From assembly GCA_017308135.1 (NCBI GenBank), contig JAFKFM010000007.1, positions 700,001-764,000 of the forward strand: 64,000 bases of DNA, read 5' to 3'. Each line of letters begins with the position of its first letter. The stretch's first letter is position 1. The notes beneath the pieces were generated by a model. It had not been told where the DNA came from. It saw only the letters and a list, made by a program, of their open reading frames with translations, and searched no databases. The stretch comes from Alphaproteobacteria bacterium (GTDB lineage Bacteria; Pseudomonadota; Alphaproteobacteria; CACIAM-22H2). Of the stretch, positions 44,514 to 54,711 are shown one piece after another. The position numbers and the translations under genes were made by a program.

Positions 44514-46045
44514 GCCATCATCCCGCGATCTTGCTTGGCGATTTCCTCGACCGGATTGACCGGAAACTTCGCCATCGATTGGAAATAGATTTTGCCCGCG
44601 AGGCCCGCGAGCGAGCAGCCTTCCAAAAATACGACTTCGATTTCGTCGCGCATATCGGGCGGGATCGCTGTATGCGTACGCAAGATCAAATCGAGCGACG
44701 GTTTGCGCATCAAACCGTCGACCTGCACCTCGCCGAACTGGCTGTAATCGAGTTCGACGATGAAACGCTCGGTCTTGCGGCCTTGCGCGTCCTTCTTGGT
44801 TTCGCGGCGCGAGAACAGGCGCATCTGCGACAGGTTCTGCCCGTCCCACACGGGCACATAGGCGGCACGCCAATCGCCCGGCGCATTGGCCTGGCGCTGC
44901 ATTTCCTTGAGATCGCCATCCAGGCGTTGCAGCACGTCGCCGCGCCCGGCGCGCTCCAACGCCGTCGTGACCTGTTCGCCCAGCAACGCGCGCGCATCGG
45001 TGCGCTCGCCCGACAGGAAGGACAGAACTTGCGTGGCGAGTTTCGGTCCCGGGCGCGGCAAACCGTCGTCGAGCACGCGCTTGGCAAGGCCCGGATCGGT
45101 GTCGCTCAGCACCTTGATCGCGTCTTTGAGCGACGGCCAATCGCGCGATAGCGCGGCCCCCGATTTCAAGGGCACGTCGCCCGCGACGATGTTCTTGGCG
45201 AGTTGCGGCAGCGTCACTTCGACCGCCAGGCGCGCGCCTTCGGCGGGTTTGGGCACGCCTTGCGGCCATTGCAGCGCGAAACGGCCCAGCGAGGTTTCCA
45301 ACATCGTCTGGCCACCCGCCGTGTGCGCCACGACGCGCGCGGTCAATGTCTGCCCGAAATTCGAGGCGGGCGCTTGCGGTGCCGCTTGCGTGGTTTGCGC
45401 GGCAGCCCCTTCGGGCAGCACGCGAACCTGAACGCTTTGCCCGACCTGCACGGTCTGTGCGGGTGTCGCCGCCGCTTGCGGGGCGGAGGGCGACGGTTGC
45501 GGATTGGTCGGGGCCGCGATCAACGTCGCCTTTGCCTGCACCGTCGGTTGGGCTTGCGTCGCCGTCTGCGCGATCTGGGTGATCGGGGCTTGCGGCGCCT
45601 GTTGCTGCGGCTGCGCGGTTTGCGCAGTTTGCGCGGCTTGCGCGGCTTGCGCGGCTTGCGCGGCTTGCGCGGGCGGTTGTTGAACCTGCTGCACCTGGGC
45701 TTGCGGCGCTTGCGGCGTGCCGCCCAGTGCCAGCGTGACCGTCGCCCCTTGCGGCAAGGGCATCGGCAGCTTGACCGCAACCTGACCTTGCTGGGTCTGG
45801 ATCAGCGTCGCGCCGTTCTGGTCCGTGCCCTGGACCTGGCCTTGTACGACCGGCATCTGCGGCGGCATCTGGCCGATCACTTTGGCCAGCGACATTTGCT
45901 GGTTCGCCGCCATGATCGCGTTGCGCAGATCGGCGGGAAGCTGCGTGACTTGTGCGACGACGCGCTGGAAATCCTGCGCGCTTACCGTCGTCGCCGTCGT
46001 GGCGGCGGCCGCACCCATCCCCGGCGGGAGGATCGAGCCGCTCAC
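44510..46045 (-). CDS. Second FliK-like flagellar protein, Gln/Ala-rich
   Basis: 511 residues from a GTG at 46045. Architecture: N-terminal 90 residues with Gln-rich helices, a 120-residue low-complexity region of Ala, Gln and Pro (including six near-identical QAA/QTA units), then a folded C-terminal half. Its end (YVPVWDGQNLSQMRLFSRRE, FIVELDYSQFGEVQVDGLM, LDLILRTH) resembles the FliK hook-length-control C domain, where ELDxxxLGxVxVxL is the core. A true FliK with a Flg_hook domain is encoded at 56481. It is the last gene of the flhA-flhF-flhG run, seven bases from flhG. Function inferred from context; no assignment beyond FliK-like. Confidence 0.6.
   Translation of the reverse strand: MSGSILPPGMGAAAATTATTVSAQDFQRVVAQVTQLPADLRNAIMAANQQMSLAKVIGQMPPQMPVVQGQVQGTDQNGATLIQTQQGQVAVKLPMPLPQGATVTLALGGTPQAPQAQVQQVQQPPAQAAQAAQAAQAAQTAQTAQPQQQAPQAPITQIAQTATQAQPTVQAKATLIAAPTNPQPSPSAPQAAATPAQTVQVGQSVQVRVLPEGAAAQTTQAAPQAPASNFGQTLTARVVAHTAGGQTMLETSLGRFALQWPQGVPKPAEGARLAVEVTLPQLAKNIVAGDVPLKSGAALSRDWPSLKDAIKVLSDTDPGLAKRVLDDGLPRPGPKLATQVLSFLSGERTDARALLGEQVTTALERAGRGDVLQRLDGDLKEMQRQANAPGDWRAAYVPVWDGQNLSQMRLFSRRETKKDAQGRKTERFIVELDYSQFGEVQVDGLMRKPSLDLILRTHTAIPPDMRDEIEVVFLEGCSLAGLAGKIYFQSMAKFPVNPVEEIAKQDRGMMA
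45612..45665 (-). repeat. Nine-base tandem repeat inside the FliK-like gene
   Basis: Six consecutive 9-base units of TGCGCGGCT type (two 5' variants, four identical) encode repeated Gln-Ala-Ala or Gln-Thr-Ala triplets. In-frame unit gain or loss would change linker length without a frameshift. Confidence 0.85.
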
Positions 46046-46052
46046 CGCACGC

Positions 46053-46871
46053 TCAGACGCGGTCGATCAGGCGCTGCGCGATCGCTTCGACATCGACCGC
46101 CGCGTTGGCGCCGGGATGGCGCACGGGCAGCGGCGTCTGGGCGTGAATCGCGTCGCGCACGCGGCCGTCGCGGCGCACGGTGCCGAGCAGGCCGGGCTCG
46201 AATTTCAGGAATTCGCGGCAGGCCTTGGCGAGCGTTTCGTGAATGCGCTGGCCTTGCGTCGGGTTCGACGTGCAATTCACCACGACGCGCACATCGGTCC
46301 GCTGGCGGTTGATCGTCAGCACTTTGACGAACGCATACGCGTCGGTGAGCGACGTCGGCTCGTCGTTGGTGACGATCACACAAGTGCGCGAGAGGGCGGC
46401 GAGGCCGCGCGTATGCGCCTCGATGCCCGCCCCCAGATCGATGATCGTCGCGTCGTAATCGGCCGAGAGTTCGTAAAGATCGCGGACCAATTGCGCGAAG
46501 CGCGTTTGGGGCAGCGTGGCGAGATTGCCCGAGCCCGAGCGCCCGGCCAGGATGTCGAAATTGCCGGCCCCATAAGCGGTCACGCATTCGCGCAGCGGAT
46601 GGGAGCCCGAGAAATAATGGCCGAGGTCGCGCTGCGGGAACAGGCCGAGCTGGATGTCGACGTTCGCGAGGCCCAGATCGCCGTCGAACAGCAGGACCTT
46701 CAAGCCCTTTCGCGCGAGCGACGCGGCCAGCGTGATCGAGAACCAGGTTTTGCCCACACCGCCTTTGCCCGAGGCGACGGCGACGATCCCGAGACCTTGG
46801 CGCGCTTGCGGCGTGTCCGCCGGATCGGCGGCATCGCGATAGGCGAAGTTCAGGGCATGGACGGTGCTCAC
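46053..46871 (-). CDS. flhG: Flagellar number regulator FlhG/FleN (MinD-like ATPase)
   Basis: 272 residues from a GTG at 46871 that overlaps the flhF stop (GTGA). Deviant Walker A SGKGGVGKTWFS at residues 34-42, then LLFDGDLGLANVDIQLGL and IIDLGAGIEAHT, the FlhG/FleN pattern. The C-terminal amphipathic helix (AIAQRLIDRV) is short. It limits flagellar number, antagonising FlhF. The flhA-flhF-flhG order is the standard one of polar flagellates. Confidence 0.93.
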   Translation of the reverse strand: MSTVHALNFAYRDAADPADTPQARQGLGIVAVASGKGGVGKTWFSITLAASLARKGLKVLLFDGDLGLANVDIQLGLFPQRDLGHYFSGSHPLRECVTAYGAGNFDILAGRSGSGNLATLPQTRFAQLVRDLYELSADYDATIIDLGAGIEAHTRGLAALSRTCVIVTNDEPTSLTDAYAFVKVLTINRQRTDVRVVVNCTSNPTQGQRIHETLAKACREFLKFEPGLLGTVRRDGRVRDAIHAQTPLPVRHPGANAAVDVEAIAQRLIDRV

Positions 46872-47914
46872 GATACGGCCTCCGTTTGGGCTTCGCGCCG
46901 GATCGCATTGGCGGAAGCGACGAGGATGCGGGCGAAACGCTCGGCGTCGAGCGGTTCGAGGGCGTCGGCGGGGGACGGCGACACCGCCGCCTCCGCGAAG
47001 GAATAGGTGCCGGACGCGGCGGCGGCGAGCAGGCCGCCCATGCGCCGCGCGGCGTCGAGCCTTGTGGGCACGATGCGCGTGGCGCCGGTCTTGGTGAAGG
47101 ATTCGCCGATCTCCACGCTTTCGATCGGATCGAGCCCGGCGGGCAAGGCGAGCAATGCGTCGCCACCCGACGCGACGACGAAGCGCGCGGTCGCGGCGAT
47201 CTCGGCCTGCGAGAACGGGTTCGCGGCGGCGGTGTCGACGATCAGCAGCGCATCGTTGCGCGACGCGCGCACGAAACGCGCGAGGTCTTCGGGCGCTTCG
47301 GCGATGTCGAAGTCGATACCCAGGATATTGGCGAAAGATGCGAGGGCCGGCACGCCGCCCGCCGAATTGCGATCGCAGGTGATGAGGCGCACGGGCTCGC
47401 CGTCGAGCACGGCTTGGGTGGCGATCTTGGCGGCGACCAGCGTTTTACCCGACGCCGGCGGGCCGACGATGACGAGGGGGGCGCCGGATGTGCGGCGCAT
47501 CAGCGGATCGAAACGGTAAAGACCCGCCAAGCGCTTGGCCAGCGCCGCCCCCACGCTGGGAATGCCCGCGCGCCGGCCCAGCAGCGACGGGCCGTCGAGC
47601 ACGCGCCGGCGGAGCATCGGCGGCACGTTGTGATAGGCGAGGATTTGATCGATCGGATCGGCTTCGGGCGGCTGCGGACGCGCGCGGCCGAAAGCCGGGC
47701 CTTGCGGTGCTTCGAATTCGTCCTCGAGCTCGGCCACGTCGCGCGGCTCGTAAGCGGGCTCGGGCGCGTCGGGGGCGGCTTCGAGTGCTGCGACCACGCG
47801 CACCAGATCGCCTTGCGTTTCGGTCGACACCACCAAGGCTTCGTCGCCCAATTCGCGGCGGATCTGGGCGATCGCGTCTTCGGCGGTGGCGGCGGTGTAG
47901 GATTTGAGGCGCAT
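46868..47914 (-). CDS. flhF: Flagellar placement GTPase FlhF
   Basis: 348 residues. The N-terminal segment MRLKSYTAATAEDAIAQIRRELGDEALVV is diagnostic of FlhF; a variable acidic linker follows (residues 45-90), then the SRP-type NG domain with P-loop GPPASGKT (151-158), LITCDRNSAGGVPALASFANILG and PTRLDAARRMGGLL. The DTAGR motif is replaced by VDTAAANP, which may weaken GTP hydrolysis. It sets the pole at which the flagellum is assembled. Confidence 0.93.
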   Translation of the reverse strand: MRLKSYTAATAEDAIAQIRRELGDEALVVSTETQGDLVRVVAALEAAPDAPEPAYEPRDVAELEDEFEAPQGPAFGRARPQPPEADPIDQILAYHNVPPMLRRRVLDGPSLLGRRAGIPSVGAALAKRLAGLYRFDPLMRRTSGAPLVIVGPPASGKTLVAAKIATQAVLDGEPVRLITCDRNSAGGVPALASFANILGIDFDIAEAPEDLARFVRASRNDALLIVDTAAANPFSQAEIAATARFVVASGGDALLALPAGLDPIESVEIGESFTKTGATRIVPTRLDAARRMGGLLAAAASGTYSFAEAAVSPSPADALEPLDAERFARILVASANAIRREAQTEAVS

Positions 47915-47926
47915 TTACATTCGTCC

Positions 47927-50059
47927 TCAGATCGAGCCGACGGTTTTGATCCGCGCGCGCGGATGGATTTCGTTTTGCGACATCACGACCGTCGCGGGGC
48001 GGAAGCGTTCGATGATCGAGCGCACGAAGGGCCGCGCCAGGGGGCTGGTCAGCAGCACCGGGCTTTCGCCCATCAGGGCGTGGCGTTCGAACACCGTGCG
48101 CACCGATTGGATGAATTCCTGCAAGCGCGACGGCGGCATCGAAAGCTGACGATCGTCGCCTTGGCCGACGATGGATTCGGCGAAGCTCTGCTCCCATTCC
48201 GGCCCCAGCGTGACCAGCGGGATGAACTGGCCGTCGGCCGAGTTCTGTTCGCAGATCTGGCGGGCGAGGCGCGCGCGCACATGTTCGGTGATCGCGGTGA
48301 TGTTGCGCGTATGGCCGGCCGATTCCGACACGGCTTCCAGGATCGCGGGCAGATCGCGGATCGACACGCGTTCGGCCAGCAGGTTCTGCAGCGTGCGCTG
48401 CAAGCCGCCGACGGTGATCGACGAGGGAATAAGCTCTTCGACCAGCTTCTTGTGTTCCTTGGGCAGGTCGTCGAGCAGCTTCTGCGTTTCCGAATAGGAA
48501 AGCAGATCGGACATATGGTCCTTCACGATCTCGGTCAGATGCGTGGTGATGACCGTCTGCGGATCGACGACCGTCAGGCCCTTGAACATCGCTTCTTCGC
48601 GCAAGGCTTCGTCGACCCACATCGCGGGCAATCCGAATGTCGGTTCCTTCGTCGCCTCGCCCGGCAGCGGGATCGTATCGCCGCGCGGGTCCATAATCAG
48701 CAATTGACCGGGGCGCAGATCGCCGCGGCCCGCGACGATTTCCTTGATGCGGATGCAATACTCGGTCGACGGCAGCTGCATATTGTCTTGGATGCGCACC
48801 GAAGGCATGACGAAGCCTTGATCGGCGGCGAGCTGGCGGCGCAGCGCCTTGATCTGGTCGGTCAGCTTCTGGCCCTTGTCGGCGTTGATCAGCGACAACA
48901 GGCCGTAGCCGAGTTCGAGGCGGATCAAATCGATATGCAGCGACGCCTGGATCGGTTCTTCGGGCGGCGGCGGGGGCGTGTCGGCGATCTGCTTCTGGAT
49001 CGCGGCCTCGACTTCCGTCTTCTTGACGTTTTCGAGCATCACATAGCCGGCGTATCCGGCCGCCGCCGACAGAATCGCGAAAGGCAGGAAGGGCAGGCCG
49101 GGCATGACGGCAAGCGCGCCGGTCAGGATCGAGCACAGCACCAGCGCCTTGGGATAGCCGCCGAGCTGGCCGATCAGCGCCTTGTCGGCCGCACCGCGCA
49201 CGCCCGACTTCGTCACGAGCAAGCCGGCGGCGATCGAAGTGATGAGGGCGGGGACCTGGCTGACCAGACCGTCGCCGATGGTCAGCAGCGTGTAATACTG
49301 CGCGGCCTGGGCGAAGTTGAGGCCGTGCGCCGTCGTGCCGATGATGAGGCCCGCGACGATATTGATGAAGGTGATGAGCAAGGCGGCGACGGCGTCGCCG
49401 CGCACGAATTTCGCGGCACCGTCCATCGAGCCGAAGAACTGGCTTTCGTCCTCCAGCTCCTGGCGGCGCTTGCGCGCCGTGCCTTCGTCGATCAAACCGG
49501 CCGACAGATCGGCGTCGATCGCCATCTGCTTGCCGGGCATCGCGTCCAAGGTGAAGCGCGCGGACACTTCCGCGATGCGCCCCGAACCCTTGGTGATGAC
49601 GACGAAGTTCACGATCACCAGGATCGCGAACACGATCACGCCGATGATGAAGCTGCCGCCCATCAGCAGCGCGCCGAAGGCCTGAATGACCGCACCCGCG
49701 GCTTGCGGGCCTTCGTGGCCGTGGCTGAGGATGAGACGCGTGGTGGCGAGGTTCAGCGCCAAGCGCATCAGCGTCGAAATCAGCAGGACGGTAGGGAAGG
49801 AGCTGAAATCCAGCGGCCGCTGGATGAACAGCGAGACGAGCAGGATGAGGACCGAGAAGGTGATCGACAACGCGAGGAAGATGTCGAGCAGCCATGTCGG
49901 CAGCGGAATCAGCAGAACCAGGACGATGCCGAACACGCCCAACGCCAGCATGATGTCCGTCTGACGGCCAAGGCCGTTCAGTCGATCCATCAAGGTCGGG
50001 CCTTGCGCGGCGCCGCCGGTATCGGGCGGCGGGGCTTCGGCGGCGGCGGGCTCTGCCAT
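47927..50059 (-). CDS. flhA: Flagellar type III export gate protein FlhA
   Basis: 710 residues. Eight N-terminal membrane helices (residues about 25-330) carry the conserved FHIPEP-type segments TVLLISTLMRLALNLATTR and DALPGKQ-type MPGKQMAIDADLSAGLI; the large C-terminal cytosolic ring domain follows (residues 360-700) with QLPSTEYCIRIKEIV and LGPEWEQSFAE. It is the nonameric gate that receives export substrates. It is followed by flhF 12 bases downstream and preceded by flbD. Confidence 0.96.
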   Translation of the reverse strand: MAEPAAAEAPPPDTGGAAQGPTLMDRLNGLGRQTDIMLALGVFGIVLVLLIPLPTWLLDIFLALSITFSVLILLVSLFIQRPLDFSSFPTVLLISTLMRLALNLATTRLILSHGHEGPQAAGAVIQAFGALLMGGSFIIGVIVFAILVIVNFVVITKGSGRIAEVSARFTLDAMPGKQMAIDADLSAGLIDEGTARKRRQELEDESQFFGSMDGAAKFVRGDAVAALLITFINIVAGLIIGTTAHGLNFAQAAQYYTLLTIGDGLVSQVPALITSIAAGLLVTKSGVRGAADKALIGQLGGYPKALVLCSILTGALAVMPGLPFLPFAILSAAAGYAGYVMLENVKKTEVEAAIQKQIADTPPPPPEEPIQASLHIDLIRLELGYGLLSLINADKGQKLTDQIKALRRQLAADQGFVMPSVRIQDNMQLPSTEYCIRIKEIVAGRGDLRPGQLLIMDPRGDTIPLPGEATKEPTFGLPAMWVDEALREEAMFKGLTVVDPQTVITTHLTEIVKDHMSDLLSYSETQKLLDDLPKEHKKLVEELIPSSITVGGLQRTLQNLLAERVSIRDLPAILEAVSESAGHTRNITAITEHVRARLARQICEQNSADGQFIPLVTLGPEWEQSFAESIVGQGDDRQLSMPPSRLQEFIQSVRTVFERHALMGESPVLLTSPLARPFVRSIIERFRPATVVMSQNEIHPRARIKTVGSI

Positions 50060-50073
50060 GCGCGTTTATCCGA

Positions 50074-51453
<1,380 letters not shown>

Positions 51454-51469
51454 GGTGTCTACTTTCGGC

Positions 51470-51838
51470 TTAGGAGCGATCGACCTTGACGATTTCGGTC
51501 ATGGTCACGCCCAGGCGTTCGTCCACGACCACGACTTCGCCGCGCGCGACGAGACGGTTGTTGACGTAGATGTCGATCGCTTCGCCGACCTTGCGGTCGA
51601 GTTCGACGACGGCGCCGCGACCCAGCTTGAGGAGCTGGTTGACCTGCATCGTCGCCTTGCCGAGCACGGCGGAAACCGTGACGGGAATGTCGTAGACGGC
51701 TTCCAGCTCCTTGGCGGTGCGCGCCTGGCGCTGGGCGTCGCCGCCCGCCGCGTTCGCCGCGGCTGCGGCCATCGCGGGATCGCCCGCCATGGCCTTGGCC
51801 ATGTCGAGATCGTCGAAATTCGGCTTTTCGTCGGCCAT
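51470..51838 (-). CDS. fliN: Flagellar motor switch protein FliN
   Basis: 122 residues. A variable Ala/Asp-rich N-terminus (1-45) is followed by the SpoA/SPOA domain: YDIPVTVSAVLGKATMQVNQLLKLGRG, VVELDRKVGEAIDIYVNNRLVARGEVVVV and RLGVTMTEIV. It forms the C-ring base with FliM, whose gene is not in the window. The position between fliH and flbD is as in Caulobacter relatives. Confidence 0.95.
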   Translation of the reverse strand: MADEKPNFDDLDMAKAMAGDPAMAAAAANAAGGDAQRQARTAKELEAVYDIPVTVSAVLGKATMQVNQLLKLGRGAVVELDRKVGEAIDIYVNNRLVARGEVVVVDERLGVTMTEIVKVDRS

Positions 51839-51858
51839 TGATGTTCTCCTTTATAGGT

Positions 51859-52521
51859 TCAAGACGCGCCCGCACCCGGCTTCATCGCCAAGTAGCGTTC
51901 GATCGCGTCTTCGATTTCCTTCCAGATATCGGCGACGTTGCGTTCGGCCCCGCCGTCGGCCCATTCGATGCGCGTATCGGTGATCGGCAGGCCGGGTTCC
52001 GGCATGACGACCAAGCGTCCGGCGAACCCGTACTGGGTGCCGAGCGTTTCGAGCTTGGCGCGCACCGCCTCGGCGAGGTCGGGGGCGACCTTGACGACGA
52101 TGCGCGGTTCCTCGGCCAGGCGCGAAAGGCAATCGCGGGCGAGGGCTTCGATCTCCTCGATCGCGCGCTGATCGGCCATCGCGGGCAAAAGTTTGCGCGC
52201 CATGGCGCCCATCGCGGTGACGGCCCCGGCGGCGGCTTCCTCGCGCGCGCGGTGGGCGGCTTCGACCGCTTCGGGCAGCGTGGCGCCGATGGCGGCCAGC
52301 GCTTGGGCGGTCAGCGATGCGGCATCCGACAGCGCTTCTTGCCGGCCCTGTTCGTAGCCGGCGAGCTTGCCTTCCTCGAACGCGTTCTTCTTGAAGATAT
52401 CGACTTCGGCTTCGGAAAAATGCTTGGGCTTGCGGCGCACGACGACCGGCGCGGGCTGGCCGTCGTCGCCGACGGCACCGGTGAATTCTTCTTCGAACAG
52501 GAATTTGCTGATGGCGGGCAT
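51859..52521 (-). CDS. fliH: Flagellar export regulator FliH
   Basis: 220 residues. The N-terminal third is charged (FFEEEF-like FLFEEEFTG, then KPKHFSEAEVDIFKKNAFEEGKLAG), with the GxxxG-containing helix EEGKLAGYEQGRQEA; the C-terminal domain (about 110-215) is V-ATPase E-subunit-like with ARDCLSRLAEEPRIVVKVAPD. FliH dimers hold FliI at the export gate. Sequence conservation in this family is low; order and fold pattern support the call. Confidence 0.85.
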   Translation of the reverse strand: MPAISKFLFEEEFTGAVGDDGQPAPVVVRRKPKHFSEAEVDIFKKNAFEEGKLAGYEQGRQEALSDAASLTAQALAAIGATLPEAVEAAHRAREEAAAGAVTAMGAMARKLLPAMADQRAIEEIEALARDCLSRLAEEPRIVVKVAPDLAEAVRAKLETLGTQYGFAGRLVVMPEPGLPITDTRIEWADGGAERNVADIWKEIEDAIERYLAMKPGAGAS

Positions 52522-52530
52522 CGCGTTTCC

Positions 52531-52785
52531 TTAGACCGAAAGTCGCACGGCGGTTTCGTTGGCGAAGCGATCGATCAGCGCTTCGAGTTCCGAAGCGTCG
52601 AGCGGTTCGAGGGTTTTCATCGCGCCCGTCAGGGCGGAAAGCTCGTTCGCGTCCAACGCGGCGGCGAGGCGCGAGGCGGCTGCTTCGTCGAGGGCGAGCA
52701 GCAACGCGGCGGCGCGTTGGGCCCCTTGCGGGTTCACGCGGCGGCGCGGCGGCGTGCTGGGCGAGCGATATTGCGGAAGGGTCAT
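52531..52785 (-). CDS. Stand-alone FliG N-terminal-domain-like protein
   Basis: 84 residues at the place where full-length fliG (about 340 residues) is normally found, between fliF and fliH. After a basic start (PQYRSPSTPPRRRVNP) it reads GAQRAAALLLALDEAAASRL, AAALDANELSALTGAMKTL and a last helix LDASELEALIDRFANE. This is the FliG N-domain pattern (G..KAAILLLSLGEE.A..V...LD..E....... M..L) that binds the FliF tail. The middle and C-terminal (rotor-stator) domains are absent, and only nine bases separate it from fliH, so no remnant is hidden. A complete fliG must be elsewhere, or the rotor is built differently. Confidence 0.65.
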   Translation of the reverse strand: MTLPQYRSPSTPPRRRVNPQGAQRAAALLLALDEAAASRLAAALDANELSALTGAMKTLEPLDASELEALIDRFANETAVRLSV

Positions 52786-52805
52786 TTGTCTATACGCCTA
52801 TCCGA

Positions 52806-54467
52806 TCAGGTTTCCTGGTACATCCAGGTGCGAAGAATGGCGACGGCCTCTTCGGGGTGCTTCTCGACGATCTCGCCGATCTTCTTGATCGACGATGCGC
52901 GCACGCGGCCTTCGACCTGGGCGATGTCGATCATCTGTTCGATCTCGCTGGGGCCTTCCATGCCGGGGGCGGGTCCGCCCAAGGCGCCGGGCATGCCGCC
53001 GGCCGCACCGGGCAGCAGCTGGGCTTGCGCCGCCGCTTGCTCGGCCGCCGCGCGTTCCTGCTCGCGCTTCTCCTGCGCCGATTTCAGCACGTGGTTGATG
53101 ATCGGACGCGCGACCAGCAGGATGACCAGCAACGCGACGATCGCCATCACGAAGACTTCGGCGATGCGCATGATGTCCTGTTTCGAGAAATCGAACAGGC
53201 CCGGCTCCGTCGTATCGACGGGCAATTCCTCGGGCGCGTAGAATTGCAGATTGACGAGCTCGAGCGTGTCGCCGCGGCGCTGGTCGTAGCCGACGGCGGT
53301 GCGCACCAGCGACGTCAAACGCTGCATTTCCTCTTCCGAACGCGGCTGCCATTGGCGTTCGCCGCCGGTGCCGGTCGTGTTGCCGTCGACCAGCACGGCG
53401 GCGGTCAAGCGGCGGATCACGCCCTGCTCGCGCACATGCTGCGTCACCGTCTTGGTGATTTCGAAATTCGTTGTTTCCTCGGTGCGCGTGCCCCGATTGG
53501 TGGTGCGGGGCCCGCCCGAATCCTGGCCGCTATCGGGCAAATTGTTCTGCACCGTGACTTGGGCGGCTTGTTCCGAGGCTTCGTTGTTCTCGCTGACCGT
53601 CTGGGTCGAGCGCACGACCTGGCCGTCGGGATCGAAGCTTTCCTTGTTGGTGACGATGCGGTCGAAATCGAGATCGATCGACACTTCCGCGCGCACCTTG
53701 CCGGGGCCGACGACGCGCTCGAGCACCGTCTCGATGGTGCGCGACAGGCGCTGTTCGTAGCCGCGGCGCAGTTCCTCGGCCGAGTTGTTGAGCGCCGAGG
53801 GATCGTCGCCTTCGGCCTGACCGCGCGCGAGCAGATTGCCGCGATCGTCGATCACCGACACGCGCACGGGACGCAAGCCGGGTACAGCGGCGGCGACGAG
53901 CGATTGGATCGCCTGGACCTGCTGGCGGGGCAGGCGGTTATTCGCGTCGCGCATGCGGATGATGACCGACGCGGTCGGTTCCTGGCGCTCGCGGTTGAAC
54001 AGATCGCGGCGCGGCACGACCAAATGCACGCGCGCGTTCTGCACGGGCTGCAACGCGCTGATCGTGCGCGCGAGCTCGCCTTCGAGCGCGCGCACCTGAT
54101 TCAGCTGCTGCATGAAGTTGGTCTGGCCGAGCGCTTCGCCGCGGTCGAAGATCTCGTAACCGATCGAGCCGCCGCGCGGGATGCCCGTCTCGGCGAAGCT
54201 CAAACGCAGGCGCAAGACGCGGTCGTCCGGCACCATGATCGTGTTGCCGCCGTTGCGCAGCTCGAACGGGACCTGCTGCTGCTCCAGGCGTGCGGTAATC
54301 TGTGCCGCATCCTGGGGCGCCAGATCGCTATAAAGGAGACCCATCGGCGGCTGAGACAGCCGCATGGAAAAGAAAAAGAAAAATCCCAGCAGGCCGACCG
54401 CTACCGCGCCCAGCAAGGACAAGCGCAGCGGCCCTAATTGCCGCAAAGTCTCGCCGAATCCGCCCAT
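52806..54467 (-). CDS. fliF: Flagellar MS-ring protein FliF
   Basis: 553 residues from the ATG at 54467 (GGGAAGAG just upstream); the longer frame to 54533 adds non-conserved residues. Two membrane helices (residues about 15-40 and 435-460) flank the periplasmic ring-building motifs: YSDLAPQDAAQITARLEQQQ, LEGELARTISALQPVQNARVH and VDGNTTGTGGE. The C-terminal cytoplasmic tail (EQMIDIAQVEGRVRASSIKK, ILRTWMYQ) is the FliG-binding end. It forms the MS ring, the first structure of the basal body. Confidence 0.95.
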   Translation of the reverse strand: MGGFGETLRQLGPLRLSLLGAVAVGLLGFFFFFSMRLSQPPMGLLYSDLAPQDAAQITARLEQQQVPFELRNGGNTIMVPDDRVLRLRLSFAETGIPRGGSIGYEIFDRGEALGQTNFMQQLNQVRALEGELARTISALQPVQNARVHLVVPRRDLFNRERQEPTASVIIRMRDANNRLPRQQVQAIQSLVAAAVPGLRPVRVSVIDDRGNLLARGQAEGDDPSALNNSAEELRRGYEQRLSRTIETVLERVVGPGKVRAEVSIDLDFDRIVTNKESFDPDGQVVRSTQTVSENNEASEQAAQVTVQNNLPDSGQDSGGPRTTNRGTRTEETTNFEITKTVTQHVREQGVIRRLTAAVLVDGNTTGTGGERQWQPRSEEEMQRLTSLVRTAVGYDQRRGDTLELVNLQFYAPEELPVDTTEPGLFDFSKQDIMRIAEVFVMAIVALLVILLVARPIINHVLKSAQEKREQERAAAEQAAAQAQLLPGAAGGMPGALGGPAPGMEGPSEIEQMIDIAQVEGRVRASSIKKIGEIVEKHPEEAVAILRTWMYQET

Positions 54468-54711
54468 TTTGCTCTTCCCTCGACCGGCTGGCCCGATTTC
54501 GCGCGAAATCGAGCTAACTGCCCGAAAAACCAATCAAAGTTTGGAAAACGATGGCGCCGGAATTGGCACAATTTTATCCAAACTTTGATAAGTATCGTAG
54601 GGAAGATGCGTGAAGAGAAGGTTAATACCCGGCAGAATTTTCCCACCAAGTGGGAAATTTTTGCCGATTCACGAAGACTCTAGCGGCAGACTCTAGAGTC
54701 AAATTGGAGCG
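54468..54711. promoter_or_regulatory. fliF upstream control region: GANTC cluster and inverted repeats
   Basis: This 244-base gap is AT-richer than its surroundings. It holds a 16-base perfect palindrome GATTTCGCGCGAAATC (54495-54510), a perfect 13-bp inverted repeat (54533-54545 and 54577-54589, arms ATCAAAGTTTGGA / TCCAAACTTTGAT, 31-base centre), a smaller TTTCCCA/TGGGAAA repeat (54639-54657), TTAA at 54622 and 54712, and four GANTC sites within 35 bases (54666, 54676, 54689, 54696), two of them inside the palindrome GACTCTAGAGTC. It is the probable cell-cycle-timed promoter of fliF. Confidence 0.6.

Noticed and set aside
45612..45665. Tandem repeats that could suggest a CRISPR array or minisatellite
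   Set aside because: The 9-base units have no spacers and lie in frame inside a protein gene, encoding Gln-Ala-Ala triplets.
54563..54580. TGGCACAATTTTATCC resembling a sigma-54 promoter near fliF
   Set aside because: It has the -24 box but no GC at the -12 position, and on the plus strand it points away from fliF toward the end of the SciP-like gene. It lies in the centre of the 13-bp inverted repeat, which explains it better.
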